Source: Microbacterium sp. SS28 (GTDB lineage Bacteria > Actinomycetota > Actinomycetes > Actinomycetales > Microbacteriaceae). Taken from it: DNA of 64,000 nt. Each line of letters opens with the position of its first letter. The first letter of the stretch is position 1. The translations under genes and the position numbers were made by a program. The notes beneath the pieces are model-generated. The model had not been told where the DNA came from. It was given only the letters and a program-made list of their open reading frames with translations, and ran no database searches. Location of the stretch: contig NZ_JAKWJP010000002.1 of the NCBI RefSeq assembly GCF_022761035.1, positions 372,001-436,000 on the forward strand, written 5' to 3'. Shown here in pieces: positions 15,008-23,788 of this stretch.

Positions 15008-17737
15008 GTGACTGTCAACGATCAGGATCCGTACTCCCAGGGACCGCTGGACAGCGATCCGGAAGAGACCTCCGAGTGGCAGGAATCCCTGCAGCAGCTC
15101 GTGCAGGCAAAGGGATCGGGCCGCGGCCGCGAGATCATGCTGAGCCTCCTGCAGACCTCGCATGAGCTGCAGCTCAACGTGCCGCAAGTGCCGACGACCG
15201 ACTACATCAACACGATCGCGCCCGAGAACGAGCCCGAGTTCCCCGGTGACGAAGAGCTCGAGCGGCGCTACCGCCGCTGGATCCGTTGGAACGCCGCACT
15301 CACGGTGCACCGCGCGCAGCGGCCCGGAATCGGCGTCGGCGGGCACATCTCGACCTACGCGTCGTCCGCATCGCTCTACGAAGTCGGCTTCAACCACTTC
15401 TTCCGCGGGCTCGACGACCCGAGCGGCGGCGACCAGATCTTCATCCAGGGCCACGCCTCCCCCGGCATCTACGCCCGCTCGTTCCTCGAGGGCCGGCTTT
15501 CGGCCGAGCAGCTCGACGGCTTCCGTCAGGAGAAGTCGAAGGCTCCCCTCGGCATCCCGTCCTATCCGCACCCGCGGCTCATGCCGGACTACTGGCAGTT
15601 CCCGACCGTCTCGATGGGCCTCGGTCCCATCAACGCCATCTACCAGGCGATGACGAACAAGTACCTCACCAACCGCGGCGTCAAGGACCTCACGAACTCG
15701 CACGTGTGGGCGTTCCTGGGCGACGGCGAGATGGACGAGGTCGAGAGCCGCGGTCAGCTGCAGGTCGCCGCGAACGAGGGGCTCGACAACCTCACGTTCG
15801 TCGTCAACTGCAACCTGCAGCGCCTCGACGGACCCGTGCGCGGCAACGGCAAGATCATCCAGGAGCTCGAGAGCTTCTTCCGCGGCGCCGGCTGGAACGT
15901 CATCAAGGTCGTCTGGGGCCGTGGCTGGGACGAGCTGCTCGCGACGCAGGATGCCGCAGCCCTCGTGCACCTCATGAACACGACGCCCGACGGCGACTTC
16001 CAGACGTACCGCGCCGAGGACGGCAAGTTCATCCGCGACCACTTCTTCGGGCGCGACGAGCGCACGGCGTCGATGGTGCAGGACTGGTCCGACGACGACA
16101 TCTGGGGCAAGCTGCGCCGCGGCGGCCTGGACTACACGAAGGTCTACGCCGCGTACAAGGCCGCGACCGAGCACAAGGGCCAGCCCACCGTCATCCTCGC
16201 CAAGACGATCAAGGGCTACGGCCTGGGTCACCACTTCGAGGGCCGCAACGCGACCCACCAGATGAAGAAGATGACGCTCGAGGACCTCAAGCACTTCCGC
16301 GACTCGATGCGCATCCCGATCACGGACGCGCAGCTCGAGGAGAACCCCTACGCCCCGCCCTACTTCCACCCGGGCAACGAGGACGAGACGATCCAGTACA
16401 TGGTCGAGCGCCGCCGCGCGCTCGGCGGCTTCCTCCCGGAGCGCCGCTCGCACCACGTGCCGATCCAGCTCCCCGGCGACGCGTCCTACGCCCTGCCCAA
16501 GAAGGGCTCGGGCACGCAGGAGATCGCGACGACGATGGCCTTCGTCCGGCTCCTGAAGGACCTCCTCCGCGCGAAGGACTTCGGTCACCGGATCGTGCCG
16601 ATCATCCCCGACGAGGCCCGCACGTTCGGCATGGACGCGTACTTCCCGACGGCGAAGATCTACAACCCGAACGGCCAGAACTACACGTCGGTCGACCGCG
16701 AGCTGCTCCTCGCCTACAAGGAGAGCCCGCAGGGCCAGATCATCCACGTCGGCATCAACGAGGCGGGCGCCGTCGCGGCGTTCACCGCGACGGGCACGTC
16801 GTACTCGACGCACGGCGAGCCGCTCATCCCGGTCTACGTCTTCTACTCGATGTTCGGCTTCCAGCGCACGGGCGACGCCCAGTGGGCGGCCGGCGACCAG
16901 ATGGCGCGCGGCTTCATCATCGGCGCGACGGCGGGACGCACGACGCTCACGGGCGAAGGCCTGCAGCACGCCGACGGCCACTCGCAGCTGCTCGCCTCGA
17001 CGAACCCCGCGACTGTCGCGTACGACCCTGCGTACGGCTACGAGATCGCGCACATCGTCCGTTCGGGCCTCGACCGCATGTACGGCGGCAACCACCCCGA
17101 CCCGAACGTCATGTACTACATGACCGTCTACAACGAGCCGCTCGTGCAGCCCGCCGAGCCGGAGAACGTCGACGTCGAGGGCATCGTGCGCGGCATCCAC
17201 CGCATCTCGGTCGCCGAGGGAGAGGGCCCGCGCGCCCAGATCCTCGCATCGGGCGTCGGCGTTCTCTGGGCCTACGAAGCACAGCGGCTGCTGCGCGACG
17301 ACTGGGGCGTCCAGGCGGACGTCTGGTCGGTCACGTCGTGGTCGGAGCTGCGTCGCGACGGTCTCGCGGCCGACCAGCACAACTTCCTGTACCCCGACGA
17401 AGAGCCGCACACGGCGTACATCACCGAGAAGCTGCGCGACACCCCCGGCCCCGTCATCGCGGTGAGCGACTGGATGCACGCCGTGCAGGACCAGATCCGC
17501 CCGTGGGTGCAGCACCGCTACGCCACGCTCGGCGCCGACGGCTTCGGCTTCTCGGACACGCGTGCGGCCGCCCGTCGCTTCTTCAAGATCGACGGCCCGT
17601 CGGTCGTCGTGCGCACGCTGCAGGCGCTGGCCGAGGACGGCGTCGTCGACCGCGGCCTCGCGGCCCAGGCGATCGAGAAGTACCGCCTGCACGACGTGAC
17701 AGCCGGCACGAGCGGCAACGCCGGCGGCGAGAGCTGA
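15008..17737 (+). CDS. aceE: Pyruvate dehydrogenase E1 component (homodimeric)
   Basis: 909 residues from GTG 15008, preceded by GAAAGG; related proteins start at the same [20 protein letters not shown]. The open frame extends 27 codons upstream without support. E1 decarboxylates pyruvate with thiamine diphosphate and acetylates the lipoyl arm of E2, the first step to acetyl-CoA. The diphosphate-binding motif is FLGDGEMDE...NCNLQ, and the sequence [24 protein letters not shown] and [15 protein letters not shown] regions follow the AceE pattern. Fusion-type E2 partners are not in this window. The next gene starts eight bases later, so aceE may be cotranscribed with fasR and the fab genes. Confidence 0.96.
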   Translation: MTVNDQDPYSQGPLDSDPEETSEWQESLQQLVQAKGSGRGREIMLSLLQTSHELQLNVPQVPTTDYINTIAPENEPEFPGDEELERRYRRWIRWNAALTVHRAQRPGIGVGGHISTYASSASLYEVGFNHFFRGLDDPSGGDQIFIQGHASPGIYARSFLEGRLSAEQLDGFRQEKSKAPLGIPSYPHPRLMPDYWQFPTVSMGLGPINAIYQAMTNKYLTNRGVKDLTNSHVWAFLGDGEMDEVESRGQLQVAANEGLDNLTFVVNCNLQRLDGPVRGNGKIIQELESFFRGAGWNVIKVVWGRGWDELLATQDAAALVHLMNTTPDGDFQTYRAEDGKFIRDHFFGRDERTASMVQDWSDDDIWGKLRRGGLDYTKVYAAYKAATEHKGQPTVILAKTIKGYGLGHHFEGRNATHQMKKMTLEDLKHFRDSMRIPITDAQLEENPYAPPYFHPGNEDETIQYMVERRRALGGFLPERRSHHVPIQLPGDASYALPKKGSGTQEIATTMAFVRLLKDLLRAKDFGHRIVPIIPDEARTFGMDAYFPTAKIYNPNGQNYTSVDRELLLAYKESPQGQIIHVGINEAGAVAAFTATGTSYSTHGEPLIPVYVFYSMFGFQRTGDAQWAAGDQMARGFIIGATAGRTTLTGEGLQHADGHSQLLASTNPATVAYDPAYGYEIAHIVRSGLDRMYGGNHPDPNVMYYMTVYNEPLVQPAEPENVDVEGIVRGIHRISVAEGEGPRAQILASGVGVLWAYEAQRLLRDDWGVQADVWSVTSWSELRRDGLAADQHNFLYPDEEPHTAYITEKLRDTPGPVIAVSDWMHAVQDQIRPWVQHRYATLGADGFGFSDTRAAARRFFKIDGPSVVVRTLQALAEDGVVDRGLAAQAIEKYRLHDVTAGTSGNAGGES

Positions 17738-17745
17738 CCGAGGGG

Positions 17746-18969
17746 ATGGCTGAGGGTCGCCCGCAGATGGACAAGACCGAGACACTCGCGTGGCTTCGTC
17801 GCATCTCGGGCGACCTCGCTTCCGCCACGATCAAGCGGCTCGAGGAGACGCTGACGTGGTACTCCGACATGCCCCCCGCGCGGCGGTCTGCCGTCGGGCT
17901 CGTTGCACAGGCCGGCATCTCGTCCTTCATCCAGTGGTACGAGGACCCGCGCTCGACACCCGCGATCGCGGCCGACATCTTCGCCGCGGCGCCGCGTGAG
18001 CTGCTGCGCAGCGTGAGTCTGCAGCAGACGCTGCAGCTCGTGCGCGTCACGGTCGAAGTGACCGAGGAGCGGGTCGCGTCCAAGGGCGAGCACGTGCGCG
18101 AAGCGATCCTGCTCTACTCGCGCGAAGTCGCATTCGCCGCGGCCGACGTCTACGCGCGCGCCGCCGAGACGCGGGGCCTGTGGGACGCGCGGCTCGAGGC
18201 GCTCGTCGTCGACTCGATCCTGACGGGCGAGGCCGACGAGGAGCTGCCGAGCCGCATCGCGGCCCTCGGCTGGCACGGCCACGGCGAGGTGTCGGTGCTC
18301 GTGGGCACGACTCCCCCGCTGCTCGACGTCGACCAGCTGCGCCGGACGGCGCGCAAGCTCGGCGTCGACGTGCTGATCGGCGTGCAGGGCTCGCGCCTCG
18401 TGCTCGTGATCGGGCGCGCCGAGCTGCCGGCGCGCACCGAAGAGCTCCCCGCAGAACTGCCCTTCCCCGAGATCGCCCGCCGCCTCGAGCCGGGCTTCGG
18501 AGCCGGCCACCTCGTCGTCGGCCCCGCAGTGCCGGCGCTCGTCGAGGCGAGCCAGAGCGCGCGTGCGGCGCTCGCGGGGTTCGCCGTGGCGCGCGCATGG
18601 CGCCACGCGCCGCGACCCGTGGAGGCCGACGACCTGCTGCCCGAGCGGGCGCTCGCGGGCGATCCGCTCGCGAAGCAGACGCTCGTCGAGAAGATCTACC
18701 GGCCGCTGCACACCCACAGCACCGACCTCGTCGCGACGCTCTGGAGCTACCTCGACAACGGCCGTTCGCTCGAAGCGACGGCCCGCGAGCTGTTCGTCCA
18801 CCCGAACACCGTGCGGTACCGGCTCAAGCGCGTCTCCGAGGTCATCGGATGGGATGCGACGGGCCCGCGCGAAGCGCTCATCCTGCAGACCGCCCTCGTG
18901 CTCGGCTCGATCGGCACCGACGCGACGCGTCGTCGAGCGCCCTCCTCATCGCGCCGACTCAACGGATGA
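17746..18969 (+). CDS. fasR: PucR-type regulator of fatty-acid synthesis (FasR-like)
   Basis: 407 residues. The C terminus has a PucR/CdaR helix-turn-helix (about 350-385: RSLEATARELFVHPNTVRYRLKRV). The N-terminal half has no enzymatic motif and fits the ligand-sensing region. In Streptomyces and mycobacteria the homologue FasR sits immediately before fabD and activates the fabD-fabH-acpP-fabF operon, responding to long-chain acyl-CoA; the context here is identical, so I infer the same role. Start is uncertain: ATG 17746 directly abuts GAGGGG, while ATG 17767 has GAGGG at a better spacing and would give 400 residues. Confidence 0.85.
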   Translation: MAEGRPQMDKTETLAWLRRISGDLASATIKRLEETLTWYSDMPPARRSAVGLVAQAGISSFIQWYEDPRSTPAIAADIFAAAPRELLRSVSLQQTLQLVRVTVEVTEERVASKGEHVREAILLYSREVAFAAADVYARAAETRGLWDARLEALVVDSILTGEADEELPSRIAALGWHGHGEVSVLVGTTPPLLDVDQLRRTARKLGVDVLIGVQGSRLVLVIGRAELPARTEELPAELPFPEIARRLEPGFGAGHLVVGPAVPALVEASQSARAALAGFAVARAWRHAPRPVEADDLLPERALAGDPLAKQTLVEKIYRPLHTHSTDLVATLWSYLDNGRSLEATARELFVHPNTVRYRLKRVSEVIGWDATGPREALILQTALVLGSIGTDATRRRAPSSSRRLNG

Positions 18970-19054
18970 CGCTGTACGACAACGACAAACGATTCGCGGA
19001 ATTCTGTGCGTCCACCGCCAGAAGACCGGATTCGATCCTTGGAAGGATGGATAG

Positions 19055-19969
19055 GTGATCATCGCGGTCTTCCCCGGACAGGGCTCTCAGTCCCCCGGGT
19101 TCCTCACCCCCTGGCTCGAGCGAGACGGCGCTGCCGACCGCCTCGCGGCCTACTCAGAGTGGGCCGGCGTCGATCTCGTCGCGGCAGGCACCGAATGGGA
19201 CGCCGACCGCATCCGCGACACGAAGGTCGCCCAGCCCCTCATCGTCGCCGCGAGCCTCCTGTCGTGGAACGCCCTCGAGGACCGCAGCGCCGTCGCCGGC
19301 GTCGCGGGCCACTCGGTCGGCGAGTTCGCGGCCGCTGCTGCGGCGGGCATCCTGAGCGAAGAGGACGCCCTGCGGCTCGTGGGACTGCGCGGTCGTGCCA
19401 TGGCGGATGCCGCAGCCGCGGCCGAGACCGGCATGAGCGCCGTCATCGGCGGGGACGAAGCATCCGTCGTCTCGCGTCTCGAAGAGCTCGACCTGACCCC
19501 CGCGAACTACAACGGAGGCGGACAGCTCGTCGCAGCGGGGGCCATCGCGGACCTCCAGCGACTCTCGGCCGAGCCCGTCGCCGGCACGCGGGTCATCCCG
19601 CTGCAGGTCGCCGGCGCGTTCCACACGCGCTTCATGGCACCCGCCGTCGACGCGCTGCGCGCCGCCGCGACCGATGTGGCGACGGGCGACCCCGCTGTGC
19701 GGGTGTGGACCAACCGCGACGGCTCGACGGTCGACTCGGGCGCCGCCTTCCGCGACCTGCTCGTCGACCAGGTCGCCTCGCCCGTCCGCTGGGACCTCTG
19801 CATGGCAGCCTTCGCCGACGCGGGAGTCACCGGAATCGTCGAGCTCAGCCCCGCCGGCACACTCATCGGCCTCGCCAAGCGCGCGCTGCGCGGCGTCCCC
19901 GGTGTCGCCGTCAAGACCCCCGACGACCTCGAAGCCGCCTCCGCGCTGCTGAACGGAGCATCCGCATGA
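19055..19969 (+). CDS. fabD: Malonyl-CoA:ACP transacylase
   Basis: 304 residues, GTG start after TGGAAGGATGGATAG. FabD loads malonyl groups from CoA onto ACP for fatty-acid elongation. The N terminus AVFPGQGSQSPGF and the nucleophile elbow GHSVGEFAAA are diagnostic; the second catalytic residue lies in GAFHTRFM. It overlaps fabH by four bases (ATGA), so translation is coupled. The 85 bases between fasR and fabD contain no terminator and could hold a FasR-controlled promoter, though I cannot define the operator. Confidence 0.96.
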   Translation: MIIAVFPGQGSQSPGFLTPWLERDGAADRLAAYSEWAGVDLVAAGTEWDADRIRDTKVAQPLIVAASLLSWNALEDRSAVAGVAGHSVGEFAAAAAAGILSEEDALRLVGLRGRAMADAAAAAETGMSAVIGGDEASVVSRLEELDLTPANYNGGGQLVAAGAIADLQRLSAEPVAGTRVIPLQVAGAFHTRFMAPAVDALRAAATDVATGDPAVRVWTNRDGSTVDSGAAFRDLLVDQVASPVRWDLCMAAFADAGVTGIVELSPAGTLIGLAKRALRGVPGVAVKTPDDLEAASALLNGASA

Positions 19970-20967
19970 GCCGTCCGCTCGCACAGCCCACCGGCGTCGC
20001 GCACACCCGCATCTACTCGTACGGCGCGGCGCGCGGCGAGATCGCGGTGCCCAACGCCGACATCATCGGCCCCATCGACTCGAGCGACGAGTGGATCCGC
20101 CAGCGCACCGGGATCGTGACGCGCACGCGCGCCGTCGCCGGGACGGATGCCATCGATCTGGCGACGGATGCTGCGCGCGAGGCGATCGAGCGCTCGGGTG
20201 TCGCGGCATCCGATGTCGACGCCGTCATCGTCGCGACGATCAGCAATCCCAAGCAGTCGCCCTCGGTCTCGGCGATCGTGGCCGACCGCGTAGGTGCGAA
20301 CCCCGCCGCCGCCTACGACCTCAACGCCGCGTGCGCGGGCTTCGCGTACGGCGTGGCACAGGCCGATGCCCTCATCCGCGGCGGCATCGCGAAGTACGTC
20401 GTAGTCGTCGGCGCCGAGAAGCTGAGCGACATCGTCGACCCCGCCGACCGCAGCATCTCGTTCCTGCTCGGCGACGGAGCGGGCGCGGTCGTCGTCGGCC
20501 CGAGCGACACGCCGGGCATCGGCCCGACGGTATGGGGCTCGGACGGCTCGAAGTCCGAAGCGGTCGGCATGAACCACACGCTGACGGACTTCCGCGACGG
20601 CACGGCGCCCTGGCCGACCCTGCGCCAGGAGGGCCCCACGGTCTTCCGCTGGGCCGTCTGGGAGATGGTCAAGGTCGCCCGCCAGGCGCTCGAGGCCGCG
20701 GGCATCGAAGCATCCGATCTCGCCGCCTTCGTCCCCCACCAGGCGAACATGCGCATCATCGACGAGTTCGCCAAGCAGCTCGGACTCCCCGAGACGGTGC
20801 TCGTGGGCCGCGACATCGAGACGACCGGCAACACGTCGGCCGCATCGATCCCGCTCGCGACGCACCGCCTGCTCGAGGAGCACCCCGAGCTGAGCGGCGG
20901 ACTCGCGCTGCAGATCGGCTTCGGCGCCGGACTCGTGTTCGCCGCCCAGGTCGTCGTCCTCCCGTAG
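19966..20967 (+). CDS. fabH: 3-oxoacyl-ACP synthase III
   Basis: 333 residues from ATG 19966, overlapping the fabD stop. FabH starts fatty-acid chains by condensing acetyl-CoA or branched acyl-CoA with malonyl-ACP. In actinobacteria it favours branched primers, in keeping with iso/anteiso lipids. The catalytic triad is visible: Cys in NAACAGFAYG, His in VPHQANMRI and Asn in TGNTSAASIP. The first 20 residues extend beyond the shortest FabH proteins, but no better start with a ribosome site is seen. Acyl carrier protein follows after 75 bases. Confidence 0.96.
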   Translation: MSRPLAQPTGVAHTRIYSYGAARGEIAVPNADIIGPIDSSDEWIRQRTGIVTRTRAVAGTDAIDLATDAAREAIERSGVAASDVDAVIVATISNPKQSPSVSAIVADRVGANPAAAYDLNAACAGFAYGVAQADALIRGGIAKYVVVVGAEKLSDIVDPADRSISFLLGDGAGAVVVGPSDTPGIGPTVWGSDGSKSEAVGMNHTLTDFRDGTAPWPTLRQEGPTVFRWAVWEMVKVARQALEAAGIEASDLAAFVPHQANMRIIDEFAKQLGLPETVLVGRDIETTGNTSAASIPLATHRLLEEHPELSGGLALQIGFGAGLVFAAQVVVLP

Positions 20968-21042
20968 CCGCAGATCACCCGACCCTAGACTGTCAACGGC
21001 CCGAAACCGGGCCCGCGAACCCCGAAGAAAACAGGAGAAACC

Positions 21043-21291
21043 ATGGCATTCAGCAGCGAAGAGGTCCTCGCTGGGCTCGCCGAGCTCATCACCGACGAGA
21101 CCGGCATCTCGGCCGACGAGGTCGCGCTCGAGAAGTCGTTCACGGACGACCTCGACATCGACTCGATCTCGATGATGACGATCGTCGTCAACGCCGAGGA
21201 GAAGTTCGGCGTGACGATCCCCGACGACGAGGTCAAGAACCTCAAGACCGTCGGCGACGCCGTCTCGTACATCTCGTCGAACCAGGCCTGA
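21043..21291 (+). CDS. acpP: Acyl carrier protein
   Basis: 82 residues. It carries growing acyl chains on a phosphopantetheine arm attached to the Ser in DDLDIDSISMM. The acidic helix II/III (VVNAEEKFGVTIPDDEVKNL) is typical. The ribosome site ACAGGAGA precedes the ATG. It sits between fabH and fabF, the universal actinobacterial order. A perfect 13-bp hairpin directly after its stop may set the higher acpP mRNA level usual in such operons. Confidence 0.97.
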   Translation: MAFSSEEVLAGLAELITDETGISADEVALEKSFTDDLDIDSISMMTIVVNAEEKFGVTIPDDEVKNLKTVGDAVSYISSNQA

Positions 21292-21300
21292 GCCCACCTC

Positions 21301-21329
21301 CCGGTGGGGACGCGACGCGTCCCCACCGG
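21301..21329 (+). other. Perfect hairpin between acpP and fabF
   Basis: A 13-bp inverted repeat with a three-base loop (CCGGTGGGGACGC-GAC-GCGTCCCCACCGG) starts 10 bases after the acpP stop. It has no T tract, so it is more likely an RNA-processing or stability element, or a partial terminator, than a full stop. fabF begins 22 bases later. Confidence 0.75.
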
Positions 21330-21350
21330 CTCCCCCGCACGAGGATTCCC

Positions 21351-22589
21351 ATGAGCACACCCCGCATCGTCGTCACCGGCATCGGCGCTTCCACGCCGCT
21401 CGCCGGCACCGCCTCTGAGACCTGGGCAGCGCTGCTCGACGGCGCCTCCGGCGCCCGCACCCTCGAACACGAGTGGGTGGCGAAGTACTCACTCCCCGTC
21501 ACGTTCGCGGCCGAGGCCGCCGTCCGTGCCGACTCCGTGCTCGAGCGCCCCGTCGCCAACCGCCTCGACCCCTCGGCGCAGTTCGCGCTCGTCGCGGCGC
21601 GCGCCGCGTGGGAGGACGCCGGCGCCCCCGACGTCGACCCCGAGCGGCTCGGAGTGGACTTCGCGACCGGCATCGGCGGCCTGCAGACCACCCTCGCGGG
21701 CTGGGACACGCTCAAGGAGAAGGGCCCGCGCCGCGTCATGCCCATGAGCGTCCCGATGCTCATGCCCAACGCGCCCGCCGCCGCCGTCTCGATGCACCTC
21801 AACGCGCGCGCCTACGCCCGCACCGTGGCGTCCGCCTGCGCCTCGAGCACCGAGTCGCTCATCAACGCGTTCGACTCGCTGCGCCTCGGTCGCGCCGACG
21901 TCGTCATCGCGGGCGGCTCCGAGGCCGTCATCCACGGCCTCACGATCGCGGCCTTCTCGGCGATGCAGGCGCTCTCGAAGCGCAACGACTCCCCCGAGAC
22001 CGCCTCGCGGCCATACAGCATCGACCGCGACGGCTTCGTCATGGGCGAGGGCGCCGCGGCGCTCGTGCTCGAGACGGAGGAGCACGCCAAGGCGCGCGGC
22101 GCCAAGATCTACGCCGAGGTCGTCGGCGGCGGCGTCACGGCCGATTCGTACCACATCACGGCCCCCGAGCCCGAGGGACTCGGTGCATCGCGCGCCGTGC
22201 GCGCGGCGCTCAAGGAGGCCGGCGCGACGCCCGACGACGTGACCCACATCAACGCCCACGCGACCTCGACCCCGACGGGCGACATCGCCGAGTACAAGGC
22301 GCTGCACAGCGTCTTCGGCGACCGCGTGCACGAGATCCCGGTCTCGGCGACGAAGGCTTCGACGGGTCACCTGCTCGGCGGGACGGGCGCGCTCGAAGCG
22401 ATCTTCACGATCCTCGCGATCCAGGACCGTCAGGCTCCGCCCACGATCAACCTGACGACGCAGGACCCCGAGATCCCGCTGCGCATCTCGGGCTCGACGA
22501 TCCCGCTCGGCGACGGCCCGCAGCTCGCGATCAGCAACTCGTTCGGCTTCGGCGGCCACAACGCCGTCGTCGCGTTCCGCTCGGTCTGA
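21351..22589 (+). CDS. fabF: 3-oxoacyl-ACP synthase II
   Basis: 412 residues from ATG 21351, preceded by GAGGATTCCC. FabF elongates acyl-ACP by condensation with malonyl-ACP. The catalytic Cys lies in VASACASSTESL, with two His in INAHATSTPTGD and KASTGHLLGGTGALEA, and the closing glycine-rich loop is SNSFGFGGHNAVV. It is the last gene of the fab operon and is followed by a strong terminator 10 bases later. A starting frame much longer upstream overlaps fabH and acpP and is not real. Confidence 0.97.
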   Translation: MSTPRIVVTGIGASTPLAGTASETWAALLDGASGARTLEHEWVAKYSLPVTFAAEAAVRADSVLERPVANRLDPSAQFALVAARAAWEDAGAPDVDPERLGVDFATGIGGLQTTLAGWDTLKEKGPRRVMPMSVPMLMPNAPAAAVSMHLNARAYARTVASACASSTESLINAFDSLRLGRADVVIAGGSEAVIHGLTIAAFSAMQALSKRNDSPETASRPYSIDRDGFVMGEGAAALVLETEEHAKARGAKIYAEVVGGGVTADSYHITAPEPEGLGASRAVRAALKEAGATPDDVTHINAHATSTPTGDIAEYKALHSVFGDRVHEIPVSATKASTGHLLGGTGALEAIFTILAIQDRQAPPTINLTTQDPEIPLRISGSTIPLGDGPQLAISNSFGFGGHNAVVAFRSV

Positions 22590-22598
22590 CACGCACGA

Positions 22599-22638
22599 GA
22601 CGCCCCCGCGCTCCGCAGGAGCGCGGGGGCGTCTTTCG
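22599..22638 (+). terminator. Strong terminator of the fab operon
   Basis: A perfect 15-bp stem (GACGCCCCCGCGCTC / GAGCGCGGGGGCGTC, 22599-22633) with loop CGCAG is followed by TTTCGT. It closes the aceE/fasR-fab transcription unit. Confidence 0.9.
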
Positions 22639-22720
22639 TGTCAGCGGTGATTCGCGTTCTCGGTCTCCGGGATTCTCTGCCTCCGACCACCGTTAGTTGC
22701 GCCTCCACCGCCTTCCCGCG

Positions 22721-22741
22721 CCCGCCGGCCTCACCGGCGGG
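22721..22741 (-). terminator. Possible terminator of the DUF3145 gene
   Basis: A perfect 8-bp stem (CCCGCCGG / CCGGCGGG, loop CCTCA) begins 10 bases beyond the stop of the DUF3145 gene on the minus strand. It has no T tract. Confidence 0.4.
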
Positions 22742-22750
22742 AAGCTGTCG

Positions 22751-23254
22751 TCAGCCGACCTTGTGCAGCCAGACGACGGGTGCGTCGTCGCTCGCGTGCC
22801 GGAACGGCTCGAGCTCTTCGTCCCACGCCGCGCCGAGCGCCACCTCGAGCTCGCGCTGGAGCTCGACCGGGTCGCCCGCCGCGACTTCCAGCGCGTACCG
22901 CACGCGGTCCTCGCCGATGACGACGTTGCCCGCCGTGTCGGTCTGCGCATAGTGGATGCCGAGACCCGGCGTGTGCATCCACCGTCCGCCGTCGCTGCGG
23001 GGCGTGGGGTCCTCGCTCACCTCGAAGCGCAGGTGCTCCCACCCGCGCATCGCGGTCGCGAGTGCCGCGCCCATGCCGGCGTGGCCCTCCCAGTAGAACT
23101 CCGCGCGTCTGCTCCCCGAGAGGATCGGCTGTTCGCACCAGTCGAAGTTGACCGCCCGCCCGAGGGCGCGGCCTACCGCCCACTCGAGGTGGGGGCACAG
23201 TGCACGTGGCGCGGAATGGATGAAGATCGCTCCGCGCGCTTGTGAAGACGCCAT
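22751..23254 (-). CDS. DUF3145 family protein
   Basis: 167 residues from ATG 23254; the open frame extends upstream, but similarity starts at MASSQARGAIFIHSAPRAL. The sequence contains CPHLEWAVGRALG, NFDWCEQP and YWEGHAGMGAALA, matching DUF3145, a protein conserved across actinobacteria and consistently near the fab operon. No enzymatic motif, signal peptide or membrane segment is visible, so it is cytoplasmic. Function unknown; its location and conservation suggest a link with fatty-acid or envelope synthesis, but this is only an inference from neighbourhood. It is convergent with fabF. Confidence 0.88.
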   Translation of the reverse strand: MASSQARGAIFIHSAPRALCPHLEWAVGRALGRAVNFDWCEQPILSGSRRAEFYWEGHAGMGAALATAMRGWEHLRFEVSEDPTPRSDGGRWMHTPGLGIHYAQTDTAGNVVIGEDRVRYALEVAAGDPVELQRELEVALGAAWDEELEPFRHASDDAPVVWLHKVG

Positions 23255-23410
23255 GGTCGCTCCGTTTCCTTCAGGTACGTCTTCCCCAACGACCTGAACA
23301 CGGATGCCACAGCATTCTGTTGTGGGGCCATTATCGCTCAGTGGCCCGAGGAACCACAAGCGTGTCATTCGGACGGCCTGTAGGCTCGGAGGGCCCCCTC
23401 GGGGGTGCAG

Positions 23411-23484
23411 GGGGCGGTGGCCAAGCTGGTGAAGGCAGCGGGCTCATAACCCGACGATCGTGGGTTCAAGTCCCACCCGCCCTA
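23411..23484 (+). tRNA. tRNA-Met (CAU)
   Basis: 74 bases fold as a cloverleaf: acceptor GGGGCGG/CCGCCCT, anticodon loop CTCATAA (anticodon CAT), T arm GTGGG-TTCAAGT-CCCAC, discriminator A, CCA not encoded. The anticodon stem has three consecutive G-C pairs next to the loop (GGG/CCC), an initiator-like feature, and pair 1-72 is G-U rather than Watson-Crick. Whether it is initiator or elongator is left open. Confidence 0.92.
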
Positions 23485-23485
23485 C

Positions 23486-23773
23486 ATGGATCCCCTCGCG
23501 TGGACGATCTTGAGCATCGCGCTCGCTGCGGTCGCGTCCCTGATCGTGGCCGCGCCGGCACTCAAGCGCGACCAGCGCAAGCGCCAGCTCGAGGGCAAGG
23601 CGCCGTCCGGAGGACTCGGATCGGGCATGGACGCCGTGTGGCGTCCCTCCGCCGAGGATGCGCACGCGGACTGGGAGTCGCAGCTGGAGCTGCCCGCACC
23701 GGCGCCCTCACCGGGTGACGGTGGCCGTATCGAGGAGGGGCGGCTCGTGATCGAGGTTCCGCCGGAGTCCTGA
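23486..23773 (+). CDS. Small single-span membrane protein of unknown function
   Basis: 95 residues. An N-terminal hydrophobic helix (WTILSIALAAVASLIVAAPAL, residues 6-26) is followed by a basic stretch (KRDQRKRQLEGK) and an acidic/proline-rich tail, giving a signal-anchor topology with the tail inside. I recognise no domain. The ATG is the second base after the 3' end of tRNA-Met, so there is no room for a ribosome binding site. Translation would have to begin on a nearly leaderless mRNA created when the tRNA is trimmed. Amino-acid composition looks coding rather than shadow, but confidence is moderate. Confidence 0.6.
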   Translation: MDPLAWTILSIALAAVASLIVAAPALKRDQRKRQLEGKAPSGGLGSGMDAVWRPSAEDAHADWESQLELPAPAPSPGDGGRIEEGRLVIEVPPES

Positions 23774-23788
23774 CGCGGCATCCGCCGC

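Noticed and set aside
14690-17785. Long minus-strand open frame across aceE
   Set aside because: Shadow of aceE: no recognisable protein and low-complexity Arg/Val/Leu composition.
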